A stretch of 64,000 bases of DNA from Gemmatimonadaceae bacterium (GTDB lineage Bacteria > Gemmatimonadota > Gemmatimonadetes > Gemmatimonadales > Gemmatimonadaceae). Positions 36,720-43,872 of the stretch are shown here, piece after piece. Position 1 is the first letter of the stretch, and every line of letters starts with the position of its first letter. The DNA is taken from contig JAIEMN010000019.1 in assembly GCA_019752115.1 (NCBI GenBank), positions 62,001-126,000 on the forward strand, read 5' to 3'. A program made the translations under genes and the position numbers. The notes below the pieces were generated by a model. That model made no database searches. It was not told the DNA's origin and saw nothing but the letters and a program-made list of their open reading frames with translations.

Positions 36720-36951
36720 GCGAATGCCTCACGATGCGAAAGCCGATGGCAGGATATCGGCAGGGACCGACAATACCCCGACCGCCGAGGGACCGCCGGC
36801 GAGGCGGGGGGCGCATGCTCGGTTCAATACTGACGCAACCGAGTTCGGCGAATCTCGCGCGTGATACAAGCGCAAACCAGTGGCCGCGGACGAGTCGGCC
36901 GCAATTCCTTTATGGTGCCCACGTGTCGGATATCGATCCCGAGCGGCTGCT

Positions 36952-36999
36952 CCCCGCGGATCCCTCACCGCAGCATCGGCCGGCGAGGGATCCGCGGGG
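36952..36999. repeat. Island repeat copies 2a/2b forming a 15-bp stem hairpin
   Basis: CCCCGCGGATCCCTC (36952-36966) and GAGGGATCCGCGGGG (36985-36999) are perfect inverses around 18 nt. The left arm extends into the 18-bp island repeat (36954-36971). It sits 10 bp past the stop of the 130-codon frame at 37009 and upstream of the DUF499 gene, so it could terminate the former. Nothing else is evident in 36720-37008. Confidence 0.7.
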
Positions 37000-37008
37000 G
37001 CCACCATT

Positions 37009-37323
37009 TCAGATTCGGGCGAGGGCGTCCCGTACTGCCGCGTAGTTACCCGAGTCCAAGCGGTACCACAGCTCCTTTTCGTCAATCTCGACCGGGTCCC
37101 CGTCCCAAGTCGCACCGGCAATGGCTGCGGCGGCCTGGAGCACGAGGAACTCCCCGGTACACCAGTGCCCGAGGTTCAGGAGGCGCTCGAAGTCGACACC
37201 ATCGGGGCGCTCGAGGGCCCGCGTGATCGATCGATTCCCCCGAAACACTGGAGCGGTGGCCAGCAACTCACGGGCGATCGCGTGGCGACTCGAAACGGTA
37301 GGGGCAGCGGGCATCTGTGTCAT
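37009..37323 (-). CDS. Small unknown island protein
   Basis: 104 residues from the ATG at 37323; a second ATG at 37314 has GAGG at a better distance. The sequence is soluble and helical, with a distinct acidic C-terminal half (AIAGATWDGDPVEIDEKELWYRLDSGNYAAVRDALARI). There is no recognised domain. It lies upstream of the defence operon on the same strand, with a strong hairpin between them, and is divergent from the HTH-integrase unit. A regulator or antitoxin-like role is conceivable but unsupported. Confidence 0.45.
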   Translation of the reverse strand: MTQMPAAPTVSSRHAIARELLATAPVFRGNRSITRALERPDGVDFERLLNLGHWCTGEFLVLQAAAAIAGATWDGDPVEIDEKELWYRLDSGNYAAVRDALARI

Positions 37324-37604
37324 CCTCGTTATGAAGGGGTAACCGGCACGGCCTTCCGTACCGGCGTCCGCCACCATATCGGCGGCCTCGATGGCGCCCA
37401 ACGCCCCCCAAGAGCGCGTAGGGACGGCGCAATTGCGTTTCGTTTATTGGAATGTCGCGAATGAGGCGCCGCTTCACACGCCGTCAACGACGAGCAAGCC
37501 GCCCTCTGACCGGGGGATGTCGGCCGGAGTAGGGCCGGGAGGGGGCTTTGGCGCCGTGAAAAGCCACCGTTAATGCAATAGGGCCTCTAACCGCGGAGAC
37601 CCTG

Positions 37605-38069
37605 ATGGACCGTTCCTCGTCGCTCGAACTGGCGCTCACCCGCCCTGCGGGGGGCTTGCCCCAACGCACGGCCGATAAGGCGGCCGCTCAAACCGCCCAG
37701 ACCGCCCAGCAAGATCTTGGGGAGACCGAAACCAAGCCGAAGGCGGGTGCGCCTGACCGATTCGTTTCGGCGGCCGCGCTCCGCGCCGGTCTGTCCGAAT
37801 GGCGGGAGCAGCTTGAGCAGGCTGCCGTCCAGTTCCGGGTGGATGTCGACACGCAGCTCCATATGCTCGCCCGCTTCCATGGCCTGATCGAGAAGCTCTC
37901 CCGCGCTCCGGAGCAGATGTCGAGCCGAGAAGTGGCGGCTGCACAGGGCTGCTCAGTTCGGACCGCGCGCCGAAAGCTCGCCGAGATCAAGAAGAAGGGC
38001 CTGATCTACAATGCGGACAAGGCGCGCGCCGGCGCCCAGCGCCGGAACAGCCTGGGGGCCTCGCGATGA
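37605..38069 (+). CDS. HTH protein translationally coupled to the integrase
   Basis: 154 residues. The N-terminus (1-55) is low-complexity Ala/Gln/Thr. Residues 60-105 form amphipathic helices (LRAGLSEWREQLEQAAVQFRVD). Residues 107-140 hold a winged-HTH-like motif (MSSREVAAAQGCSVRTARRKLAEIKKKGLI). Its stop overlaps the integrase start by 4 bp (ATGA). Position and size suggest a partner of the recombinase, such as a directionality factor or a DNA-bending accessory protein, or a repressor of the unit; which of these cannot be told. Confidence 0.65.
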   Translation: MDRSSSLELALTRPAGGLPQRTADKAAAQTAQTAQQDLGETETKPKAGAPDRFVSAAALRAGLSEWREQLEQAAVQFRVDVDTQLHMLARFHGLIEKLSRAPEQMSSREVAAAQGCSVRTARRKLAEIKKKGLIYNADKARAGAQRRNSLGASR

Positions 38070-39523
38070 GTAAGGCCAAACTGGTGGATTGGAGCCTTCC
38101 GCTCTCCTCGAAGCCGAGCGTGTCCCTGTTTCTTAAAGACGCCGCCGGATACGTCCGCTGGACCGCCAAGAACAACAAGGGGAGCGAGATCATGTCCACT
38201 CTGCTCTCGCCGTTCGACGACCAGGGGGTGCTGCAGCCGGAATTGATGTCTCGGCTGGTCCGGGTCGCGACGGCCATGGCCGCTGCCGTTGCGCGCGATA
38301 AGTCCACGGCGTTTGTAGAGGCTGCCCGGGAGCAGGCGCGCAAGCTGCTCGATTCCCCGGGTGTTCCCCTGACGCTCCCGGAAGGGTGGAGCCTCAACCA
38401 GGGTATCGAATGCTACTTCGACCACCCCGGCACGAGCAGCAAAGACCAGCGGGCGGATGAACGCCGCGCCGTGACCACTCTGCTCGGGTGGATTCGGCAG
38501 GAAGCGCATATCGAGCTCTGGGCTCAGCTGGATTGGCCGGCGGTTCAAAAGGCTCTGAAGGGATGGGCGGACGACGCCCTGTCGAACCTGCGGACGCACG
38601 AGGCTGGCCTGGCATCGTCCAAGACCGGGGGGATGAAGGCCAACGCCGTTCGCACTGGCCTCCCGTACCTCCGAAAGGCACAAGTCGCCGCGCAGGTCTT
38701 GGCACGAATTGCCTCCTGGCTGCACGACCACCGGCCCGAGTCGGGCGCCGCGCCCCTCAAGGTGGGCAACGTCGCCCAGGTGGTGAAAAAGTTGTGGCAG
38801 GGGACCTTCAAGAAGGGCACGACGGGGGAGAAGCCTCGTCATAGCTTCGACGAGTACGCGCGTCTGATGCTTGCACTCTACGATCCAGAGACGCCGATCG
38901 ACCCGCGTGCTCGGCTGGCGTTCCTTATGAACGCCGAACGCCGCAGCGGCCAAGTACTTCGAGTGATGCGGACCGACATCACGATGCAGGACGGTCGGCC
39001 GGCCAGTTTTCACGTCAGTGCCACGGGCAACAAGCGGACGGCGGATTTGTACTTCTTCATCGATCGCGCGGCTGAGGAGCTCCAGCGCGCAATGAGCACG
39101 GGCTACCTCTGCAAGTTCGAAGAGGCGTTTCAAGCCGGCAGGATTGCGAACTACCCGATCTTTATCGGGGGTAAGCGAACCGCGGCGGGTTACATCAACT
39201 TCGATCCGCGCAAGGTGATGCGCGCGCCGTACAACGAGACGTCGCTCGGGGAGGCGTTCCGCGCTCTGGAGAAGCATTGCGGCATCACGTCCGTGCCGGG
39301 GCGCCGGTGGTATGGCCTCAAGCGATTCGCCAGCGACCTGGTCGACCTCCTGTCTGACAACGAAGAGCTGAAGCTCAAGTTCTTCTCGCATGGAAGTTCG
39401 GCCACGCTCGACATCTATCGGGACCTCGTGACCAAAGCGAAGCGCGAGGCGAAACAGCTGCTCATCCTGCAACAGCAGATGCGGCAGGCGGTGGCCAACT
39501 CCGACATACCCCCGTCAGAGTAG
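38066..39523 (+). CDS. Divergent tyrosine recombinase (island integrase)
   Basis: 485 residues, the right size for tRNA-targeting integrases. The C-terminal half shows a remote tyrosine-recombinase pattern. ERRSGQVLRVMRTDI (Arg 292/293) fits box I, GNKRTADLYFFID fits the beta-hairpin Lys, WYGLKRFASDLV (416-427) stands where HxLR is normal, with Tyr for His and Lys for Arg, and SHGSSATLDIYRDLV gives His 442 and the probable nucleophile Tyr 451. The N-terminal half is helical, as in arm- and core-binding domains. It is the only integrase candidate in an island with clean att repeats, which supports the assignment. A hairpin terminator follows. Confidence 0.72.
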   Translation: MSKAKLVDWSLPLSSKPSVSLFLKDAAGYVRWTAKNNKGSEIMSTLLSPFDDQGVLQPELMSRLVRVATAMAAAVARDKSTAFVEAAREQARKLLDSPGVPLTLPEGWSLNQGIECYFDHPGTSSKDQRADERRAVTTLLGWIRQEAHIELWAQLDWPAVQKALKGWADDALSNLRTHEAGLASSKTGGMKANAVRTGLPYLRKAQVAAQVLARIASWLHDHRPESGAAPLKVGNVAQVVKKLWQGTFKKGTTGEKPRHSFDEYARLMLALYDPETPIDPRARLAFLMNAERRSGQVLRVMRTDITMQDGRPASFHVSATGNKRTADLYFFIDRAAEELQRAMSTGYLCKFEEAFQAGRIANYPIFIGGKRTAAGYINFDPRKVMRAPYNETSLGEAFRALEKHCGITSVPGRRWYGLKRFASDLVDLLSDNEELKLKFFSHGSSATLDIYRDLVTKAKREAKQLLILQQQMRQAVANSDIPPSE

Positions 39524-39537
39524 GTGCACCGAAAGCT

Positions 39538-39572
39538 GAGGGGCGCGCAGCGAAACTGGGTGCGCGCCCCTC
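39538..39572 (+). terminator. Integrase terminator
   Basis: GAGGGGCGCGCA (39538-39549) and TGCGCGCCCCTC (39561-39572) form a perfect 12-bp stem with an 11-nt loop, 14 bp after the integrase stop. Confidence 0.65.
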
Positions 39573-39595
39573 GGATCACCGGGCGACGGGGGAAT

Positions 39596-39612
39596 CGGTG
39601 AGGGATCCGCGG
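39596..39612. repeat. Island repeat, inverted copy 3
   Basis: CGGTGAGGGATCCGCGG is the exact inverse of the first 17 bp of the 18-bp repeat at 24227 and 36954. It lies just after the integrase terminator. Confidence 0.7.
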
Positions 39613-40199
39613 GGGCGGGCCGGCTGGTGTGCCTGCCCTATGGGGGGCCTGCCTTTCGGGACCTATTCCAAGACTTGGCCCGGGCTTCTGCCCCCATGCT
39701 CAAACGCTCGCGGCTGTCAGGCCCCGGTGGCATCATGGAGCGATACGGCCCGACCAGACGGGCCTGTTCCAGCCTTTCGCGCTTCAGCCGAGGTGCCATT
39801 GACCACCGCTCGCCGAATCAAAATTGCGCCGGTTGTTGAGATGCTTGCCGCCGGCCCCCTCGATGCCCAGGTCATCGCCAAGTCGCTTGCCGCGACGGCC
39901 GAATTCCGATCCGTCGAGGCGTTCCCCAAGGAGAAGAGTTCGAAGTGGCCCCCCAGAAGCTGGTCGACGGGCGAGACGTCGCGCTCCTCGCTTAGCGCGA
40001 CCGCGTCTACGCGGCGGCGAGGGCACAGCGGCCGCGACTGGTCGCCCCTCGCGGCGGAGTCGCGCAATAGCCGCTCATACGACAACTACCTTGACACTCA
40101 CCGCCGCCAGCTACCCGGTCGAGGCGACCGAAAGCTCGGCCCGACAACCGCAGCTCCTCCCTTTCTCCTTAACGAACGCTGGTCATCGGACGCAGACAG
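39613..40199. other. Region without a confident gene, possible gene remnant
   Basis: About 590 bp between the integrase and the lower-GC operon. A stretch near 39799-39930 reads as plausible protein from a TTG (TARRIKIAPVVEMLAAGPLDAQ, AKSLAATAEFRSVEAF), then loses protein character. A different frame continues with GEEFEVAPQKLVDGRDVALLA to a stop near 39996, so this may be a small gene broken by a frameshift. The evidence is weak and I annotate no CDS. Confidence 0.3.
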
Positions 40200-40826
40200 C
40201 TACGCAGCTACCGAGCGATCTACGTTCTCTTGAAAGCGGCAAAAATGCACAGATAGCTTAATTAACAGGATATAGAAACCGTATTGAGTCAAGCGCGCTA
40301 CGAGGGATGGTTTGTGAGACCAAAAAAAGCTATCCGGTTGACTCTGCACACGATCAAACAGCACCACCATATCATCGCCCAAACCTGCAGCTTTGGGAAG
40401 GTAGAACATGCTGGAGACGGTCTGTTGCTTGATCGATAACACGCGGCTTTCAACTCGCTCGCGCGCTATACCCTTTTTTTGGAGTAGATCAGCGTACGCC
40501 GACAGACTCACGAGCGGCGCGACAGAAATCATCCGCTCGGTGTCCCGAGCGTTTTCTGGGTCGACGTCGCAGGAGTTTGAGAGCACTAAGGCCTTCGACG
40601 AGCGGATTTCGCTATCGACAATGTTGATGAACTTGACTGCATCAAATACATCTCCCTGCAGAATCTTGTCGCCCGTGTCGTGACCAAGGATGTAACGAGT
40701 GTTCGAAGGAAAATCCTTCAACTCTCGCCAGAGATCCTCCTTCAGTTTAGGCGTCAGATACTCCGGCAGATACCGTGATGCTAGCTCCTCGATTCTGCCC
40801 GCACCGGTCAAGCGAGAAGACTCCAA
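40200..40826 (-). CDS. Unknown protein, third gene of the TIGR04255-like operon
   Basis: 208 residues. It has convincing globular sequence: YILGHDTGDKILQGDVFDAVKFINIVD, then SSKALVLSNSCDVDPENARD, a strand followed by a possible Cys/Asp site, then a helix (LSAYADLLQKKGIARERVES) and a strand-rich C-terminus (DDMVVLFDRVQSQPDSFFWSH). There is no signal or membrane segment. The start overlaps the 127-residue gene by 19 bp. I recognise no named domain. Codon use is more AT-rich than in the flanking chromosome, consistent with recent acquisition. Confidence 0.6.
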   Translation of the reverse strand: MESSRLTGAGRIEELASRYLPEYLTPKLKEDLWRELKDFPSNTRYILGHDTGDKILQGDVFDAVKFINIVDSEIRSSKALVLSNSCDVDPENARDTERMISVAPLVSLSAYADLLQKKGIARERVESRVLSIKQQTVSSMFYLPKAAGLGDDMVVLFDRVQSQPDSFFWSHKPSLVARLTQYGFYILLIKLSVHFCRFQENVDRSVAA

Positions 40827-41191
40827 AAGTTCTCGGCTAGAATTCGCTGTTCATCTGCAGGAAGCGTCTCGGTCTGTGAGTGGAGTCTCCGCGCGATGCT
40901 GTTCAACTCGTTGACCACATCTGAGGTGTCGATCTTCCTCGCAAAACTGACCCCTAAACCGGTCTCATCAACACGAGAGCGAATGTATGTCGCGTACTCG
41001 GGAAGCACGATCTCCGGACCGTTGAAGTCCCTTGGATTGGGGATGTAGAAATGGTCGCCTACGCTCGGACTAACCATGGCCGGCCCAGGTAGCTCTCGCG
41101 TTCCCAGCGTAAACAACGCGGTGGCGAGAGTTGCTGCCGTGTCCAGGCGGGTGTAGCCCGTTGAGAATGTGGCGTTAGTTGCGGGAGTCAT
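40808..41191 (-). CDS. Unknown protein, second gene of the TIGR04255-like operon
   Basis: 127 residues. The middle is strand-rich (PGPAMVSPSVGDHFYIPNP, GPEIVLPEYATYIRSRVDETGLGVSFARKID) and the end helical (DVVNELNSIARRLHSQ, DEQRILAENFWSLL). No domain was recognised. It overlaps the TIGR04255-like gene upstream by 4 bp (ATGA) and the following gene by 19 bp, so the three are translated together. Confidence 0.6.
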   Translation of the reverse strand: MTPATNATFSTGYTRLDTAATLATALFTLGTRELPGPAMVSPSVGDHFYIPNPRDFNGPEIVLPEYATYIRSRVDETGLGVSFARKIDTSDVVNELNSIARRLHSQTETLPADEQRILAENFWSLLA

Positions 41192-41925
41192 GTCGCGTAC
41201 TCCGGATTGTAAGAAGCGAGAGCTTCCTGTGAGATCATGCCAAAAAACTCACTGCGAAGGACTTCGTGGCAACGATCAAGAGCACCTGCGGGTTCGCGAA
41301 GGAAGACTTCGGGAGGCGCAAGATCGATCACGTCGATTGCCAATAGCGTTCCGCTTCGTCCGTTATACGGATTAGCAAGCTGTACGCCGCGAGTCACTTG
41401 AATGATGGAAAGAATGTTGCCGTGCGCCCTCTCGAACCGGCACGAGAATCCGCGCTGATTGACGACCTCTCCCCCAACGGAAACAGTGAGGGTCAGTGGA
41501 TCGGCTCCATCTCCATCGATTCCAGGCACGATGTTCACGGCCTTTAGAGAGAAGCGTTCGACGGTATCTACCCCGCCGGCCTCCCGGAGTATTCCCGCGA
41601 TGTCATGACACGATTTACGAAAGTTTTCCCAGCCGTCGTAGGACCCCACACGCGCGAGCAAAACAACGTGTTCACCAACATTTACGGTATCTGTTTCTCC
41701 CTTGATGCTTACTGTTGGTACATAAAACAGGTCCGCCTGCTGTTTGCGCAATTCAAGTGGTATTGAGCCGGCCGGAAGCCCGACGAACTTTGTGAACTGG
41801 CCCCCGAATCGGCGGAGCAGCTCAGGAGGGAACACCTCAGGAACCGAAGCCGAACTACCGCCGAACCGAATCTCGAAAATCATTTCAAGAAGCGGCGAGT
41901 TCCGAAGTCGTATTGGGAGCGACAT
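41188..41925 (-). CDS. TIGR04255-family-like protein
   Basis: 245 residues. The N-terminus RLRNSPLLEMIFEIRFGG matches the start of the sporadically distributed TIGR04255 family (an NAPI-x-E-x-x-x-EIRF-like strand). The following pattern, with strand-rich middle VSIKGETDTVNVGEHVVLLARVGSYDGWENF and the helix-strand KAVNIVPGIDG, also fits. The function of the family is unknown; members often lie in mobile or defence regions next to other unknown genes. It is the first gene of a tightly overlapping three-gene operon near the right end of the island. Confidence 0.65.
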   Translation of the reverse strand: MSLPIRLRNSPLLEMIFEIRFGGSSASVPEVFPPELLRRFGGQFTKFVGLPAGSIPLELRKQQADLFYVPTVSIKGETDTVNVGEHVVLLARVGSYDGWENFRKSCHDIAGILREAGGVDTVERFSLKAVNIVPGIDGDGADPLTLTVSVGGEVVNQRGFSCRFERAHGNILSIIQVTRGVQLANPYNGRSGTLLAIDVIDLAPPEVFLREPAGALDRCHEVLRSEFFGMISQEALASYNPEYAT

Positions 41926-42750
41926 GAAGAGTCTTAATTACGAGAGGCGGGCTGACCGTGAAAAACTACACCGGGTAACTCATTTTGGGGACCTCGCTCC
42001 CCCCTGCGAGCCCCCCTTCGGCAGCCAACGTCTGCTGGACGACCCTAGGAGTCGTTAGGCCTTTACAGCGCCTTTCTAGAGTTTCCCCCGTCTCCCCCGG
42101 AAGACGCCTGCACGCCCCATGTTTCGCAGCATGCAACGAGGCCGACGGAAACCTCCGTGGTGTTCTTTCCGAGATGGAGTATCGGCAAGCCATTCCTCAG
42201 AACTTAGAAGGGGTGAATCGCCCTGGCTTTGGCGGGGACGCTTGCTGGCATCGAATCACTCAGTGGAGCAGCAGCGTGCTCGCTGGCGACCGTCGCCGTA
42301 TCCCCAACGGGATCGGCGCTCCACTGGGATCGCTTGGATGTCGACCTCAGCATCGCCGCTCTTGTGCGGGAGGCGCCGGGCGGTCAGGCGCTCCGCAGTT
42401 TGTTCGCCGCAGAGGGAAGCAGGTCGTAGAGCGAGCCGAAGGCTGTGGCAGCCCGTCTCAACGGTGCCAACGGGGGCGACTACTGAAGGAAAGCGGTTCC
42501 GTTCCCCTACAGAGACCCGGCGCCCGTCGCCAAGGAAGAGTGCGCGCCATGGAGGAGCGATACGAATCGTCGCGCCTGCGGCCAAGTCGGGGGATCGAGT
42601 CTCGCGCCCGCGCTCATAGCATCCGGGCGCCCCAGCCCCCTCCCAGTTCCTTTCCCAGTTTGGCGGTCACCACTCGGAACCGCATGGCCGCCGTGGCCGT
42701 CCGCTCCCTCTGCGGTGGCCGCGTTGACCGAGTCATAAAATCCCGCTCCG
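41926..42750. other. Right-end region of the island, degenerate
   Basis: Apart from the DUF2442-like fragment at 42217-42429, no open frame here has protein character. The first part should contain the promoter of the TIGR04255-like operon. The rest looks like decayed sequence from earlier insertions next to attR. Confidence 0.4.
42217..42429 (+). pseudogene. Remnant of a DUF2442-like gene
   Basis: The frame opens after a TGA at 42214 and has only a TTG start (42229). Its second half, TGSALHWDRLDVDLSIAALV, resembles the C-terminal signature of DUF2442 proteins (LHWPxLDxDxSVxxLL), which are usually part of two-gene toxin-antitoxin-like units. The N-terminal half of the domain is missing and no partner gene is intact, so it is probably a fragment. 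Confidence 0.4.
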
Positions 42751-42797
42751 GCTTCGGGAGCAGGAGGTCGCTGGTTCAAATCCAGTCGCCCCGACTG
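42751..42797 (+). repeat. attR: right 47-bp direct repeat of the island
   Basis: Identical to 18525-18571. It holds the 3' 44 nt of a tRNA-Pro (anticodon loop, variable and T-arm, acceptor 3' strand, discriminator) with no 5' half, so it is not a functional tRNA gene. Confidence 0.93.
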
Positions 42798-42810
42798 TGA
42801 TAAATAGAGA

Positions 42811-42843
42811 CCCCGCATCGACTTCGGTCGATGCGGGGTTTTT
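42811..42843 (+). terminator. Displaced terminator of the tRNA operon
   Basis: CCCCGCATCGAC (42811-42822), tetraloop TTCG, GTCGATGCGGGG (42827-42838), then five T: a textbook intrinsic terminator. It stands 14 bp beyond attR, and no gene in the plus direction ends nearby, so it most likely ended the tRNA operon before the island inserted. Confidence 0.85.
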
Positions 42844-42864
42844 GTCATCCGCCCCCCGTGCAGA

Positions 42865-43782
42865 CTACGGTGCCTCCGGCGCCCCGAGCACCTCGGTCGC
42901 CCGGCGGGCGAGCAGCGTGCGCAACAGCGGCGGCTGGTACTGCCGCGTCACGCTGATCGCGTAGAACTCCTCAAACAGGTCGGGGACCGCCACGTACTCC
43001 GTGAGCCGGCCGTCGCGCAGCTCATCGCGCACCACGACGGCGGGCACCAGCGTCACCACGTCGAGCTCCCGGGCCAGCACGCGCAGCATGGCCATGTCGT
43101 CGGCTTCGGCAATGATCGTGGGGCGGAGCCCGCGCTCGTCGCACAGCACATCGAAGGCGGTGCGGATCTCGTGGTCACGCGAGGGGAGGAGCAGCGGCAC
43201 GTCGGCCAGGTCATCGGGAAAGCGAAAGGGGATACGCCGAGCCGGCCCCACGAGGCTCACCCGCTGGCGGGCGATGCGACGGCTGCGCCAGGCGTGCTCC
43301 GCATCCTCGGGGACGCGCCGGTTGGAGAGCACCACGTCGAGCGTATGCGCCCGGAGCCGGGAGAGCAGCTCGGCGAGCGACCCGGACTGCAGCACCAGCG
43401 AGAGCGACGGATCGGTGAGCACCGGCGCCAGAAAGGCACGCTGGAAGTTGCGCGACAACGTGCCCACCGCCCCCACGCGCAGCACATGCCGCTCGGCGCG
43501 CCGCCCGTCCTTGAGGGTGCCCACCAGCTCGTTGCCGGCGGTCACGATGGTGTCGGCGTAGTCGAGGGCGATCCGGCCGGCCTCGGTGAGTGACAGCGTC
43601 CGCCCGCGCCGCTCGAAGAGCGGCTGCCCCAGCTGCGCCTCGAGCTGGCGGATCTGGGTGGAGAGCGCCGACGGCGCCACATGCAGCCGCTGGGCCGCCC
43701 GTGTGAGGTTCCCCTCCCGGGCCACCGCCCAGAAGTAGTGCAGATGGTGATAGTTGAGGCGCGCCGCGTTCAGCTCTTTCAT
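42865..43782 (-). CDS. LysR-family transcriptional regulator (probable regulator of dabBA)
   Basis: 305 residues from the ATG at 43782 (MKELNAARLNYHHLHYFWAV). An upstream in-frame ATG at 43809 overlaps a TATTAT -10-like sequence and is less likely. The N-terminal winged HTH is typical of LysR/NhaR-type proteins (NLTRAAQRLHVAPSALSTQIRQLEAQLGQPLFERRGR). The C-terminal effector domain has the usual two-lobed pattern (LRVGAVGTLSRNF, DVVLSNRRVP, LLLPSRDHEIRTAFD). It is transcribed away from the dabB-dabA pair, with only 90 bp between starts, the common arrangement for a LysR protein and its target. Confidence 0.9.
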   Translation of the reverse strand: MKELNAARLNYHHLHYFWAVAREGNLTRAAQRLHVAPSALSTQIRQLEAQLGQPLFERRGRTLSLTEAGRIALDYADTIVTAGNELVGTLKDGRRAERHVLRVGAVGTLSRNFQRAFLAPVLTDPSLSLVLQSGSLAELLSRLRAHTLDVVLSNRRVPEDAEHAWRSRRIARQRVSLVGPARRIPFRFPDDLADVPLLLPSRDHEIRTAFDVLCDERGLRPTIIAEADDMAMLRVLARELDVVTLVPAVVVRDELRDGRLTEYVAVPDLFEEFYAISVTRQYQPPLLRTLLARRATEVLGAPEAP

Positions 43783-43872
43783 TCGCTTTTCGTGAATGGT
43801 TTCTCTCATAATATGTATTTTGAGGAATTACCGTAACCGGCGAACTTCCCGGTGTCCTCCACTGGAGCTGCC

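Larger units (their letters stand above)
18525..42797. mobile_element. tRNA-Pro-integrated genomic island, about 24.2 kb
   Basis: Bounded by 47-bp direct repeats, the left one being the 3' part of the intact tRNA-Pro gene and the right one a lone tRNA fragment. It contains a tyrosine-recombinase-like integrase (38066-39523), an overlapping HTH gene, a DUF499/DUF1156/SNF2 defence operon, a VirD4-like ATPase cluster, a TIGR04255-like operon, and internal copies of a CCGCGGATCCCTCACCG repeat. Parts (about 40.2-41.9 kb) are visibly richer in A and T than the flanks. No relaxase, VirB4, phage structural or replication gene is visible, so it is a defence-type integrative island rather than an intact conjugative element or prophage. 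Confidence 0.9.

Noticed and set aside
39598-40233. A 211-codon plus-strand gene after the integrase
   Set aside because: Only a short central part looks protein-like and another frame takes over; the rest is biased sequence, so at most a broken gene.
18571-42750. Intact integrative conjugative element or prophage
   Set aside because: There is a VirD4-like ATPase but no relaxase, VirB4 or mating-pair genes, and no capsid, tail or terminase genes.
42751-42797. A second tRNA-Pro gene
   Set aside because: Only the 3' 44 nt are present; the 5' acceptor strand, D-arm and 5' half of the anticodon stem are missing.
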